Positions 1 through 9,816 of a DNA stretch of 64,000 nt are shown piece by piece. Origin of the DNA: Prevotella sp. (GTDB lineage Bacteria > Bacteroidota > Bacteroidia > Bacteroidales > Bacteroidaceae); NCBI GenBank assembly GCA_017645645.1, contig JAGCOB010000008.1, positions 186,001 to 250,000 on the forward strand, in the 5' to 3' direction. Each line of letters opens with the position of its first letter. The stretch's first letter is position 1. The translations under genes were made by a program, and so were the position numbers. The notes beneath the pieces are model-generated. The model saw only the letters and a list, made by a program, of their open reading frames with translations, was not told the DNA's origin and did no database searches.

Positions 1-3000
1 TACTGGAAAGAGAATGGTGTGTTGCCGGTCTATGCCGGACGTCTGATGAATACCATCCAGCGCGCAGACTTCTGCGGTGTGTTTGGTAGTCGTATGGTGA
101 TGCAGGGTGCCCAGGACCGTGTGCCGGAGATCGTGGACCACACTAACTACACCATCAACCGTGTCCGTGAGGTATCACTCAATCAGAAGCACTCTGTGAT
201 TACAGCAGATTTGGCGCTTAAAGACGGCAAAGCTCCAGCCGCTAATTTCCCAGAAGACCAGAATCCTGATGATTTTGCTGACCTTGATAAAGCCGTTCAT
301 GGCAATTACTTCGGTATCTATAACGTCGTGAACTATCTGGGTGCACTGACCAGCGACGTACACTTCATGGCTGACAAAGACATTCGCAGAACCGACAATA
401 GCGACACAGATACGTATGGACCTACAGGTAACGACGACCTGACTTACTATAACTGGAAGAAAAAGCATATCAATGAGCGCAAGCGTAACAACGGTATCAG
501 CTTGAACAAGGTGGCACTGGCATCAGGTGTGTATCTGGAGCTGTACACCGAGAAAGTACAGGGTACCGACCTGGGACTCTATGAGAAAGACTGGGGCTAC
601 ATTACAGGTGTTGTAGAGCTTGACCTGATCAATGTGCAGCCAGGTATCGGTGGTGGTTTCGTATATGCTAAGAACGAACACAGGCCAGGTGCCTACGCCA
701 AGCAGAAGCATACCACACTGACAGCTCTTAACGCTGATGCTATTACTCGAAAAGACTTCACCTATAGTGGAACTCCCGTAGAATGGGAGACCTCTGGTAA
801 CTTCGTACATGGTACACAGATTATCATCGATGACTGTTACAACGTCAGTGGAAAATATAGCGGAGGTGATGCCGTACCTGCCCACTATTGGTTCATCAAG
901 GGACAGGTTTATGTTTACGACCAGTATATCTCGGCTTATACGGGTGCTCCTAATGCCTATAGTGAGTCGGTGGATATTCCGTTGACCATCACCGCTGCTT
1001 CACACGGTACGATGAAACTGCTCAACGTAATGCCCAATAAATATGCTTACTTTGCTTCACCTAACACGAAACTTGAGGAAGGCAAGAAGATAGTTATCAA
1101 CGATGTAGAGTATTACTTGAACGATCCTATCAGCTATTGGGACTGGTATTTGCTGACCAAATCGGAGCAGGAGTTGTTTGTCGACCAGACCTACGTCACC
1201 ATCGCTGACTGCACGGTAGGCACTAACAACGTTGCTGTTGCTAATGGTAACGTGATGTTGCCTGGTAATAGTAGCACAGAGGGTACATACGAATATTACA
1301 AGAACCTTGCTCTGTCAAAGTCTTTGGAAGAGGGCGAACCTGAAGTGAAGTATGTTCACAACACGACAACTGGTCAGGATGTTGCTTTCGACTTTGTGTT
1401 CCGTTCATCCAACAACCTCGGTCATGATACGGGTTATATGCTGACCTATAAGGTCAACAACCCCACCGACTGGAATACCTGGTACACGAAGTATGAAAGT
1501 GCTGCACATGAGAAGAACCAGACAGGAGGTACTGGTTATGAAGACGGTCCGACTTATTACCTGACCAGTGGAACAGGCGGTGTCTTCGGTCAGCGCAATT
1601 ACAAGGTGAGCAACCTCATCTCGAAGGAGGTTTACGACACTTATCAGAGCATCGTAACCAATCATTCTTCAGCAATTCCTGCTGGTCAGGCAAGCTTCGA
1701 AGGTGCCTATCTGGTGACGACGGAGTATGACAATGGCACCAAGCGCCTGCATGTAGGAAGTACCGTTTCCGCAACAGAAGCAGGCTCTATGACAGGCTAT
1801 GTGGCTCCTGCCTACATCTGTACCACCACCATCCCGCTCAGCAAGACGGAGTTCATCTATGTCGGTACCCGTATGACGGAGGCTGAGAAGACGGCCTATT
1901 ACAACAGGTTCCACAAAGAGGGTGCCACAGCTGTCGAAGAGCAGATAGCTCAGGAAATTCTCAATAATATCGTTCCTGCTTACTACTGTACAAGTGATGG
2001 TCTCTATGGCGGTGACTATTACGAGGCTGGTAAGAACTATCGTGGACTGGGTGTATGGTGCTCGATGTCGAAGTCTGACCGTGAGAAGTTTAGCTTCAAC
2101 TACGATGCCTTTGACCTGCTGATAGATCCTAACTATAGTAAGGATCCTGCTACAGGTCACATTATACACTGTGAAGGAGAGAAATACCAGTATGATGCTG
2201 CTGCAGGAACGAAGACTGCAGCCGAAGGCAATCCTGCAGGCTACTCATTGGAGAAACCAGTTGACTATAGGGCTACCTATAATGGCACTGAGACATCCAC
2301 CCACAATGGTGTGAAGCTGGAGCAAAACAAGGAATATTCCCGTACGGAATACGAGAAACTTCCTAACGAGAAGCGACATTATTCGGCCATCGATGTGAAG
2401 GAAGCCGGAAATGTCTATGTGGTTAAGACCGCCTTCCAGGTTGGTAATTCGCCGTATGCCGTGGGTACTATTATCTCAGCTTCAACATACAATAGTTTGG
2501 GCGAAAGTGACCAGGAGAATATCGCTACGCTGACTTTCACTAACGACGATAAGAACAAGACCTTCTACTTCTGCCGTGAAGATTATGTGGTAGGCGAGAA
2601 TACAGAAGGTGTTGGCGTAGCAAACGCTTTTGATGAAGAAGAAACCTATTCTAACGGACAGACAGTACCCGTCGGACTGGTGATTAGCAGTGAAAACTAC
2701 AGTTACTTGGCTAACTGGCAGACTAACTTCACCATCCACGGTATTGCTCCCACAGAGACCTCGACGCTCTATGTCAGCCGCGAGTCCGACATCTTCGACC
2801 TCTCGAAGGAGAAGATTATCACGGTGGTCTATCAGTACGACTACGAGGAGAGTGACCAGTCGGGTACCCATGTTACCCCGGTTAGCGAGCGCCATGTGGT
2901 GAACATCCACCTGCAGTTTAAGAGCGGTATTCCTACCGTTGAGGACATCAAGGCACCGCAGATTGTACTGCCAGGTACCTTCGTCGGTATCCGTGAACCG

Positions 3001-5790
3001 CATGTGACACCGGGTGCTTACGAAGTAACGGGTGGCGGTTGGAAACTCTTCGAGAAGATTGGAGATGCCGAGAGCCACATTAACGGTATAGAGTATACGC
3101 CTACCTCAGACCCACTTTACTGGTATCAGGACGGCTACTATCTGGCTTACTATGCCAAGACCTATCTCGGTGAGACATACTCTAACACCGTACAGGTAAG
3201 CGTTGCCAACTACCACGACCTGAAGAAGGTGATGGAAGATACCGAGCATCACTACTATGTGGATAACAAGAACGTTAAGCGTAACAGTAAGATTTACATC
3301 ACCGATGCTACCAATGGTGCTACGCAATTGAAACAGTTCTTCGACCTCAGTATAAGTACGCTCGATGAGCATGTCAAAGACTGTCAGAACCTTGAGTTCA
3401 TTATGCATACCAATGTCAACCATACTGGTACATGGACACCTATCGGCGACAATACCAACTGCTTCGAAGGTAATCTGCATGGTGACGGCTACCATATCGA
3501 TGGTCTTGACCACTCGCTGTTCGGTCACCTCTGCGGTAATGTCTATAACCTAGGTGTGACGGGTACGTTTACGTCGGCAGGTGTAGCTGATACAGGTGAC
3601 GGCTATGTGGAGAACTGCTGGATTAATACCAGTGCGACCAGTGGTTTCGATGCCAATACCAAGGCTGTTTTTGGCAATCCGTCAGTTCCCAGTCGCAAGC
3701 AGACGGTGAACTGTTACTATCCGGAAACAAAGGGTTATAAGGTTGGCGATGCTAATTCGATACCTCAGGATGCATTCTATAACGGTACGGTGGCATATGA
3801 CTTGAACGGATTCTACCTGTTCAAGCGCTATAGTGATAAGAAGACGACTTCGGGTATTGATTATAAGTATTATACGATTAATGACGACGAAACCCATACT
3901 CTGTCAGACCCGCAGACGAAATACTATGGTTCGTCACCTGTCTATTGCTCATCTGGTGTTGACGGTGTTTATGCAAACGGCGGCTACGTAGAGGATCGCT
4001 TTGCAGACGGTGACTACCGCTATGCAGACGGCACGATTCCTGAAAGCACGGACGAGCGTCTGTTTGTGGATGCGGAGGAAAAGACCCACTTCTATCCCAT
4101 CTGGCCGGATGACTATATCTACTTCGGTCAGATGCTGACCTATGACTGGAACGACCAGCGTCCGCATGAGGAAGTACCTTCACGTATTACGAGAAACAAC
4201 GGTCGCTTGTCGAATACTGACGAGAGTAATCGCATTTACCGTGCTCCAGCTTACTACCAGAGCAAGGAGATGGATGTGGCTCACTTCAATCCGAATTTCA
4301 ACCTCGTCGCTTATTCCAAGCAGAAGAGTGCTACGGATAACTTGAAACCAGCCTATCCGAATATGACGGCTATCGACTTCGCCGGTCATAACGACACAGA
4401 TTACCAGTTGGGCCTCAACAACGGATGGTTCTATCAACCGTTACTCGATGACGATGGTCTGCAAAACATCACCAACCGTGACGAGTCGCCTAACATGTTG
4501 GTTTACGCACCTTCAGAGGAGGCTAACAAGAAGACTTTTGACGTACTGACAGGCTACTTCACGGAGCCAGCCTACAGCGATTATTATAATGAAAGTGATC
4601 CCTATCGTCGTGTTGGTTCTGACATTGCTTTGAGTTCGACTGTCCATGGTCACCTGGTTCAGAGTGACTTTATCGCCACCAGCGACCATCTGTTGGTAGA
4701 CAAGAAAGATTTCAATTGTCCGTTGGGCTACACCTTCGACAGTGGCAAGCGCATGTGGTATCAGCGTACGCCAGACCGCTACGTCGACAGGTCGAAGGGT
4801 TGGGAGACCGTCAGTCTGCCGTTCACTGCCGAACTTGTCACTACGCAGGACAAGGGTGAGATTACCCACTTCTACGAAGGCAGTCGTACTGTCGATGAGA
4901 ATGGTACCAAGGTAGGTCATGAGTATTGGCTGCGTGAGTACAAGGGCAAGAAGGAGGAAACGGGCGATACCTTCACCGCTACCTTCAACTATCCAGGAAA
5001 GGATGTCGGCAACGACAAGAGGGTTGAAAATACCTTCTTGTGGGACTACTACTATAGTAAGAACAGTCAACATGATGCACATAGCGATACTTACCAGCAA
5101 TATTATAATACCTATCGTGATCTTGCCGCCTATCCTCTGCTGACTACTGCAAAGCCTTATATTGTAGGCTTCCCAGGAACGACCTACTATGAGTTCGACC
5201 TCAGTGGTGAGTGGGAGGCAAAGAATACGGCAACGCCTGCACCTGCAAAGCTAAGCAAACAGACCATCAGTTTCGTCTCTGTGCCGGGAATCACTATTGC
5301 TGTCAGCGATGGCGAATTGTCAGCTGCAGCTGTTGATGGCTATACCTTCGTGCCAAACTATATGAGCAAGGCAGTGGAAGGCTATCTGCTGAATACTGAC
5401 GGTGATCGTTTCAATGTGACGACAGAACCAACGGCAGCCGTTCCGTTCCGTCCATACTTCGTGCCAGTAACGACCAATTCGTCTCGCAGGGCAATCCGGA
5501 GTATCGTCTTCGACACCACTGGCTCGTCATTCGCCTTCGGTGATGACAAGGATCCGTCTGAGGGTGAGGCAGCCGAAGGTCTGACTATCCGTGCCGGCAA
5601 ACATAAGGTTGCCGTGATCTCTAACCTGAAGAAGACAGCCGAAGTACGCATCTTCAATATCAGTGGTCTCTGCGTGGCTCACTTCAATATCGAACCTGGA
5701 CAGACCGTAGAGACACCTGTCCACATCGCCGGTGTCTACATCGTCCATGCTGACGGCGGCAGATATCAGAAGAAACTTGCAGTCAAGTAA
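1..5790 (+). CDS. Giant exported protein, 5' truncated, with C-terminal sorting-like domain
   Basis: The frame is open from base 1, so the gene begins upstream of the window; a GTG at 19 is only the first possible start inside it. At least 1,929 residues are visible, rich in Tyr, Asn, Asp, Gly and Thr, as expected of a large extracellular beta-rich protein. A GLUG-like stretch (FEGNLHGDGYHIDGLDHSLFG) lies around residues 1155-1180. The last ~70 residues look like a type IX secretion C-terminal domain: a beta-rich segment with RIFNISG, then GVYIVHADG and the ending KKLAVK. I infer export through the T9SS and surface attachment or release. No enzymatic motif is visible. The next giant gene follows 18 bp downstream on the same strand. 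Exact function is unknown. Confidence 0.8.
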   Translation, partial: YWKENGVLPVYAGRLMNTIQRADFCGVFGSRMVMQGAQDRVPEIVDHTNYTINRVREVSLNQKHSVITADLALKDGKAPAANFPEDQNPDDFADLDKAVHGNYFGIYNVVNYLGALTSDVHFMADKDIRRTDNSDTDTYGPTGNDDLTYYNWKKKHINERKRNNGISLNKVALASGVYLELYTEKVQGTDLGLYEKDWGYITGVVELDLINVQPGIGGGFVYAKNEHRPGAYAKQKHTTLTALNADAITRKDFTYSGTPVEWETSGNFVHGTQIIIDDCYNVSGKYSGGDAVPAHYWFIKGQVYVYDQYISAYTGAPNAYSESVDIPLTITAASHGTMKLLNVMPNKYAYFASPNTKLEEGKKIVINDVEYYLNDPISYWDWYLLTKSEQELFVDQTYVTIADCTVGTNNVAVANGNVMLPGNSSTEGTYEYYKNLALSKSLEEGEPEVKYVHNTTTGQDVAFDFVFRSSNNLGHDTGYMLTYKVNNPTDWNTWYTKYESAAHEKNQTGGTGYEDGPTYYLTSGTGGVFGQRNYKVSNLISKEVYDTYQSIVTNHSSAIPAGQASFEGAYLVTTEYDNGTKRLHVGSTVSATEAGSMTGYVAPAYICTTTIPLSKTEFIYVGTRMTEAEKTAYYNRFHKEGATAVEEQIAQEILNNIVPAYYCTSDGLYGGDYYEAGKNYRGLGVWCSMSKSDREKFSFNYDAFDLLIDPNYSKDPATGHIIHCEGEKYQYDAAAGTKTAAEGNPAGYSLEKPVDYRATYNGTETSTHNGVKLEQNKEYSRTEYEKLPNEKRHYSAIDVKEAGNVYVVKTAFQVGNSPYAVGTIISASTYNSLGESDQENIATLTFTNDDKNKTFYFCREDYVVGENTEGVGVANAFDEEETYSNGQTVPVGLVISSENYSYLANWQTNFTIHGIAPTETSTLYVSRESDIFDLSKEKIITVVYQYDYEESDQSGTHVTPVSERHVVNIHLQFKSGIPTVEDIKAPQIVLPGTFVGIREPHVTPGAYEVTGGGWKLFEKIGDAESHINGIEYTPTSDPLYWYQDGYYLAYYAKTYLGETYSNTVQVSVANYHDLKKVMEDTEHHYYVDNKNVKRNSKIYITDATNGATQLKQFFDLSISTLDEHVKDCQNLEFIMHTNVNHTGTWTPIGDNTNCFEGNLHGDGYHIDGLDHSLFGHLCGNVYNLGVTGTFTSAGVADTGDGYVENCWINTSATSGFDANTKAVFGNPSVPSRKQTVNCYYPETKGYKVGDANSIPQDAFYNGTVAYDLNGFYLFKRYSDKKTTSGIDYKYYTINDDETHTLSDPQTKYYGSSPVYCSSGVDGVYANGGYVEDRFADGDYRYADGTIPESTDERLFVDAEEKTHFYPIWPDDYIYFGQMLTYDWNDQRPHEEVPSRITRNNGRLSNTDESNRIYRAPAYYQSKEMDVAHFNPNFNLVAYSKQKSATDNLKPAYPNMTAIDFAGHNDTDYQLGLNNGWFYQPLLDDDGLQNITNRDESPNMLVYAPSEEANKKTFDVLTGYFTEPAYSDYYNESDPYRRVGSDIALSSTVHGHLVQSDFIATSDHLLVDKKDFNCPLGYTFDSGKRMWYQRTPDRYVDRSKGWETVSLPFTAELVTTQDKGEITHFYEGSRTVDENGTKVGHEYWLREYKGKKEETGDTFTATFNYPGKDVGNDKRVENTFLWDYYYSKNSQHDAHSDTYQQYYNTYRDLAAYPLLTTAKPYIVGFPGTTYYEFDLSGEWEAKNTATPAPAKLSKQTISFVSVPGITIAVSDGELSAAAVDGYTFVPNYMSKAVEGYLLNTDGDRFNVTTEPTAAVPFRPYFVPVTTNSSRRAIRSIVFDTTGSSFAFGDDKDPSEGEAAEGLTIRAGKHKVAVISNLKKTAEVRIFNISGLCVAHFNIEPGQTVETPVHIAGVYIVHADGGRYQKKLAVK

Positions 5791-5808
5791 TCTCCAAAGA
5801 AACAAGAT

Positions 5809-8800
5809 ATGAATAGTAAGATAAAAACATATATAGATGCGTCTCAAAAAGTCTCTCATCGTTTGGGACGCATCGTCCCATGCCTTGGGACGCATCGTTT
5901 CATGCCTTGGGACGCATCGTTTCATGCCTTGGGACGCATCGTTTCCTTGCTCCTTCTCTTCTTGATGCTAGTATTTGGGGATGTGAATGTGTGGGCACAG
6001 ACGCCACCAGTCGAGATTACAACTGATGAAGATGAAATAAATCATACAGAGAAATTGTATTTAATTCAGACCAATCAGTTCCAGAGCTTCTATATGATTC
6101 CCAATGGGACTAATGTCTCAACTGCAAATCTTCCTAATGAGCAGATGCTGTGGTATTTTAAGGATGCAGGAGAAGATAATAATGGTAACCAATATTACTA
6201 CATCGTCAATAAGAATAAAAAATATATATGTCATGGTGGTGGTACAAGTAATACTGACGCTTCAAGAGGCATTACGTTGGTTGAAAAAACTTCATCCAAC
6301 GAAGGTAGATGTAAGTTCAAACTGATTGAAATTGGTACAGAAGGTTTTTATAATATTAGAACTATAACAGACCAAAAATATTATGCCTTAAATAAGCGGA
6401 GCGGTAGTGTGAGTTCTCAATACCCCATCAGACTGACGGATAGTCAATATGCTTCTGATTTAAACTCGAAATGGAAATTCATTCGTTTTAACGGAACCTT
6501 TACTTGGCCAGATCCCCCATTCACGCCTTCAACAGATACTGAAAAGCATTATTATAAGATTAATAGTAAAATAAGTACCAATTATTATATATCTACAAAT
6601 ACGGATAATAAGGTGACCTTTGCAAGTACTCAGAGTGATAATATGGTATGGTATTTCAAAGAGGTTCCCAGTAACCTTGCAGGTGAGTCTTCATCATGGT
6701 TTAAATACTATTATATTGTCAATCAAAATTCTGATGATCAGTATATGTACTATGATGGTACTGCCACTGATGGTACTACTCAATCAGATGTTGTCAGTTT
6801 AAAAGAAAAGTCAGAGGGAATTGAGGATAGGTATCAGTTTATTATAGTACAGACAGCAAAAACAACTACAAACGATGCACCTGTCGAGTGTTATATGATT
6901 GTTCCTAAGTTGCTTAGAGAAGTGTTGTGGGACTACAATAGTATAGGACCTGATGCTGTATCTGATGGGAGTGTTATAGACATCATTAAAGGTAGAGTCA
7001 ATGATGATACCAAAGACAACTATGCCCATGTGACATTTGCATCAATAGACCAATGTGCAGAGCCAACGATAAGTTTAGACCCATCGACCAATGAGGTAGT
7101 CATCATCTCTTCGGAATCAGGATCAAGTATATATTATACTATATCAGATGGCATTGTAGATGCAGAGACACTTCCATCCCCCACAAGAACAGACAATCCG
7201 TATTCCAGTCCAATTCCTCCCTCTACTGTGACGATAAAGGCAGTTACAGTAAAGAATAATTATTCCAAAGCCAAATCTAATCCTGTAACGAAGACGATAG
7301 TCTATATGCCTACTATTACATTGGAGGATGTTCCTGTTCCATGGATATACGATAAAACAGCAAAGGAACCTTCAATAAGCAGTGTGATGGTAGGAGAGAC
7401 ATCTATCCCAAGCACGTACTATGATATCACTTATACTGATAATATTAATGCTGGAACGGCATCTGTCACTATTAGAGATAATTCAAATAGTGGGTATTTA
7501 ATCTATGGTACTACGAATTTCACCATCTCACAAGCACCTCTGACAGTCACTGCTAAACCGAAGAGCATTGCTTATGGTGATGCTCCAGCGAATAACGGGG
7601 TAGAGTATGATGGCTTCGTAGGAGGAGAAACTTCTACAGTGCTTGGTGGTTCACTTGATTACGATTACAGTTATACGCAATATGATGATGTGGGTGATAA
7701 CTATACTATTACGCCCAAAGGTCTGACAAGTAACAACTACAACATCTCTTATGTCGCTGGTACATTGACTGTCAATCCCAAGGCATTGACTATCACTGCT
7801 GATGCAAAAGAAAAGGCCTATGGCGATGATGATCCTGCGCTGACATATACCTTTGAAGGTCTTGTGGGTAGCGATGCCATTACTGGTGCGTTGAGCCGCG
7901 ATGCTGGTGAGAATGTAGGAACTTATCCTATCAATCAAAACACACTAACTGCAAGTAGTAACTATACCATATCGTACACAGGGGCAAACCTGACTATTAA
8001 TCCCAAGCCACTAACTATCACCGCCAAGTCCAAGACTATCACTTATGGCGAGGAACCTACGAATGATGGTGTGACATATAGTGAATTTGCTCCTGGTGAA
8101 GATGCAAGCGACCTCATTGGCACTCTCACCTATGCTTATAATTATTCCCAATATGGCGATGCGGGTGAATATTCTATCACTCCCAGTGGCTTGACAGGAG
8201 ACAATTATGACATTTCTTATGTTGCTGGTACGCTGACTGTCAACCCGAAGGAGGTGGGTCTTGTTTGGAGTGAAACGACATCTTTCGTTTATGATGCTAA
8301 TAGCCATGCTCCTACCGCCAGCGCTACTGGTATGGTGAATGGCGATGAGATAGGCGTTACGGTATCAGGTGAACAGATTAATGCTGGTGACCATATCGCT
8401 ACGGCTTCTGCCCTGACTGGTAATAAGGCAGGCAACTATGCGCTCCCTGCAGCCAACACGAAAGCCTTTTCCATTACCCCTGTTGCATTGGCTGTTACGG
8501 CTAAAAACCATATTATAATATATGGAGACACACCAGGGAATAATGGTGTGGAGTATAGTGGCTTTGTGGGTGAAGATAATGCAAGTATGCTTGGAGGTTC
8601 GCTGGACTATGCCTATAGTTATGCGCAATATGGCGATGTTGGCGATGACTATACCATTACGCCCAGTGGCTTGACAAGTACGAACTACATCATTTCCTAT
8701 CATAATGGTACGCTGACAGTCAAAAAGAAGACCCTTGGTCTCAACTGGACGAATACGTCGTTTACCTATGATCGCGAAGAGCATTTGCCTACCGTCACGA

Positions 8801-9780
8801 TAGTAGGAATGGTGAATGGCGATGAGGTTAGCGTTACTGTGACAGGTCCCAGTGCCATCAATGCTGGTGACTACATCGCTACAGCCTCTAACCTAAGTGG
8901 CGATAAAGTTGACAACTATAGACTACCTACTGTCACCACACAGACATTTACCATCTCTCCCAAGAGTCTTGGCGATGGCGATTTGCCAGCAGAAGACATT
9001 ACGATAAAACTGACTTCTGAAGGAGAACTGGAGTATGTGAAAGACGGTGAAATCACGTTGACGGCAGATGATTACACCTATGAAATTCACACTGAGGGTT
9101 CTGACCAAATTGTAGCGGTCACAGGTATAGGCAACTATACAGGTACGCTCAGGGGTATCTATGCCAAACCGAAGTTTTATGATGTTGATGGAGAGGGTGC
9201 AGGAAAGGCTGCTGCTGTCTATATGTCATCACGAGACATCAATACATTCGAAGGTGTCAATGCATATACTGTAAAGTCTGTCAATACATTCCTAGGTCTG
9301 CTGACGGTCAGTAAACTTGAATACATCCCGAAGGGTGTTCCTGTGCTGCTGCTCTCAGAATCAGAAGCAACAGGCTTCGTGGTTTCAGAAAAAGACGAGG
9401 AAATAGCAGACATTTCCGAAAGGACAGTCAACAATAATCTGCTGAAGATGGCAGATGCAGACATTCCCGTTGAGACAGCGCAGGCGTATATGTTCTATTT
9501 AGGTGAGTTCGTACTGACAAAAGCTGGAACCATCAAGTCAGGGAAGTTCTACATTCTCAACCCCGACTATACAGACACTTCTGCTGGCTCAGGCATATCA
9601 TCGGCACGTAGAAGTCTGACGATTGTCGAAGAAGAGGTAACTGGCATGACAGACATTCCTAATACAGGAAACAAGTCAGCGGATGACGTATGGTACACGC
9701 TGGACGGTCGCTGCCTGAATGGCAAGCCTGCCAGAAAAGGACTGTATATCCATCAGGGACGTAAGACGGTTATTAAATAA
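5809..9780 (+). CDS. Large exported protein with beta-trefoil-like N-terminus and MBG-type repeats
   Basis: 1,323 residues. The first ~45 residues are largely encoded by a 22-bp tandem repeat; a hydrophobic signal segment (SLLLLFLMLVFG, cleavage near VWAQ) follows. In-frame ATGs at 5809 and within the repeat (5902) could both serve as start. Residues ~80-420 contain two similar blocks (LYLIQTN..., HYYKINS...) resembling lectin-like beta-trefoils. Next comes a chitobiase-C-like segment, then about seven tandem Ig-like blocks of 75-85 residues with YGD..., NY.ISY..GTLTV signatures, typical of MBG domains. The C-terminus (WYTLDGR...GKPARKGLYIHQGRKTVIK) matches the Prevotella-type sorting tail. 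I infer a T9SS-exported adhesin or structural surface protein. Its ligand cannot be read from the sequence. Confidence 0.82.
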   Translation: MNSKIKTYIDASQKVSHRLGRIVPCLGTHRFMPWDASFHALGRIVSLLLLFLMLVFGDVNVWAQTPPVEITTDEDEINHTEKLYLIQTNQFQSFYMIPNGTNVSTANLPNEQMLWYFKDAGEDNNGNQYYYIVNKNKKYICHGGGTSNTDASRGITLVEKTSSNEGRCKFKLIEIGTEGFYNIRTITDQKYYALNKRSGSVSSQYPIRLTDSQYASDLNSKWKFIRFNGTFTWPDPPFTPSTDTEKHYYKINSKISTNYYISTNTDNKVTFASTQSDNMVWYFKEVPSNLAGESSSWFKYYYIVNQNSDDQYMYYDGTATDGTTQSDVVSLKEKSEGIEDRYQFIIVQTAKTTTNDAPVECYMIVPKLLREVLWDYNSIGPDAVSDGSVIDIIKGRVNDDTKDNYAHVTFASIDQCAEPTISLDPSTNEVVIISSESGSSIYYTISDGIVDAETLPSPTRTDNPYSSPIPPSTVTIKAVTVKNNYSKAKSNPVTKTIVYMPTITLEDVPVPWIYDKTAKEPSISSVMVGETSIPSTYYDITYTDNINAGTASVTIRDNSNSGYLIYGTTNFTISQAPLTVTAKPKSIAYGDAPANNGVEYDGFVGGETSTVLGGSLDYDYSYTQYDDVGDNYTITPKGLTSNNYNISYVAGTLTVNPKALTITADAKEKAYGDDDPALTYTFEGLVGSDAITGALSRDAGENVGTYPINQNTLTASSNYTISYTGANLTINPKPLTITAKSKTITYGEEPTNDGVTYSEFAPGEDASDLIGTLTYAYNYSQYGDAGEYSITPSGLTGDNYDISYVAGTLTVNPKEVGLVWSETTSFVYDANSHAPTASATGMVNGDEIGVTVSGEQINAGDHIATASALTGNKAGNYALPAANTKAFSITPVALAVTAKNHIIIYGDTPGNNGVEYSGFVGEDNASMLGGSLDYAYSYAQYGDVGDDYTITPSGLTSTNYIISYHNGTLTVKKKTLGLNWTNTSFTYDREEHLPTVTIVGMVNGDEVSVTVTGPSAINAGDYIATASNLSGDKVDNYRLPTVTTQTFTISPKSLGDGDLPAEDITIKLTSEGELEYVKDGEITLTADDYTYEIHTEGSDQIVAVTGIGNYTGTLRGIYAKPKFYDVDGEGAGKAAAVYMSSRDINTFEGVNAYTVKSVNTFLGLLTVSKLEYIPKGVPVLLLSESEATGFVVSEKDEEIADISERTVNNNLLKMADADIPVETAQAYMFYLGEFVLTKAGTIKSGKFYILNPDYTDTSAGSGISSARRSLTIVEEEVTGMTDIPNTGNKSADDVWYTLDGRCLNGKPARKGLYIHQGRKTVIK
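5864..5950 (+). repeat. Four-unit 22-bp tandem array of 6-5-6 dyads
   Basis: Units start at 5864, 5886, 5908 and 5930. Unit 1 is a perfect dyad TGGGAC-GCATC-GTCCCA plus a 5-bp linker; later units keep the left arm and degrade the right arm to GTTTCA or GTTTCC. The array lies inside the coding sequence upstream of the signal peptide. Because 22 is not a multiple of 3, successive units are read in different frames. An inverted partial copy (GATGCGTCTCA) lies at 5837-5847. Confidence 0.9.
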
Positions 9781-9816
9781 CAAGATAAAGTAACAAGTTG
9801 AAAAAGGACATCATAT

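Noticed and set aside
5864-5950. Possible CRISPR array
   Set aside because: The repeats are contiguous 22-bp units with no unique spacers, and no cas genes are present.
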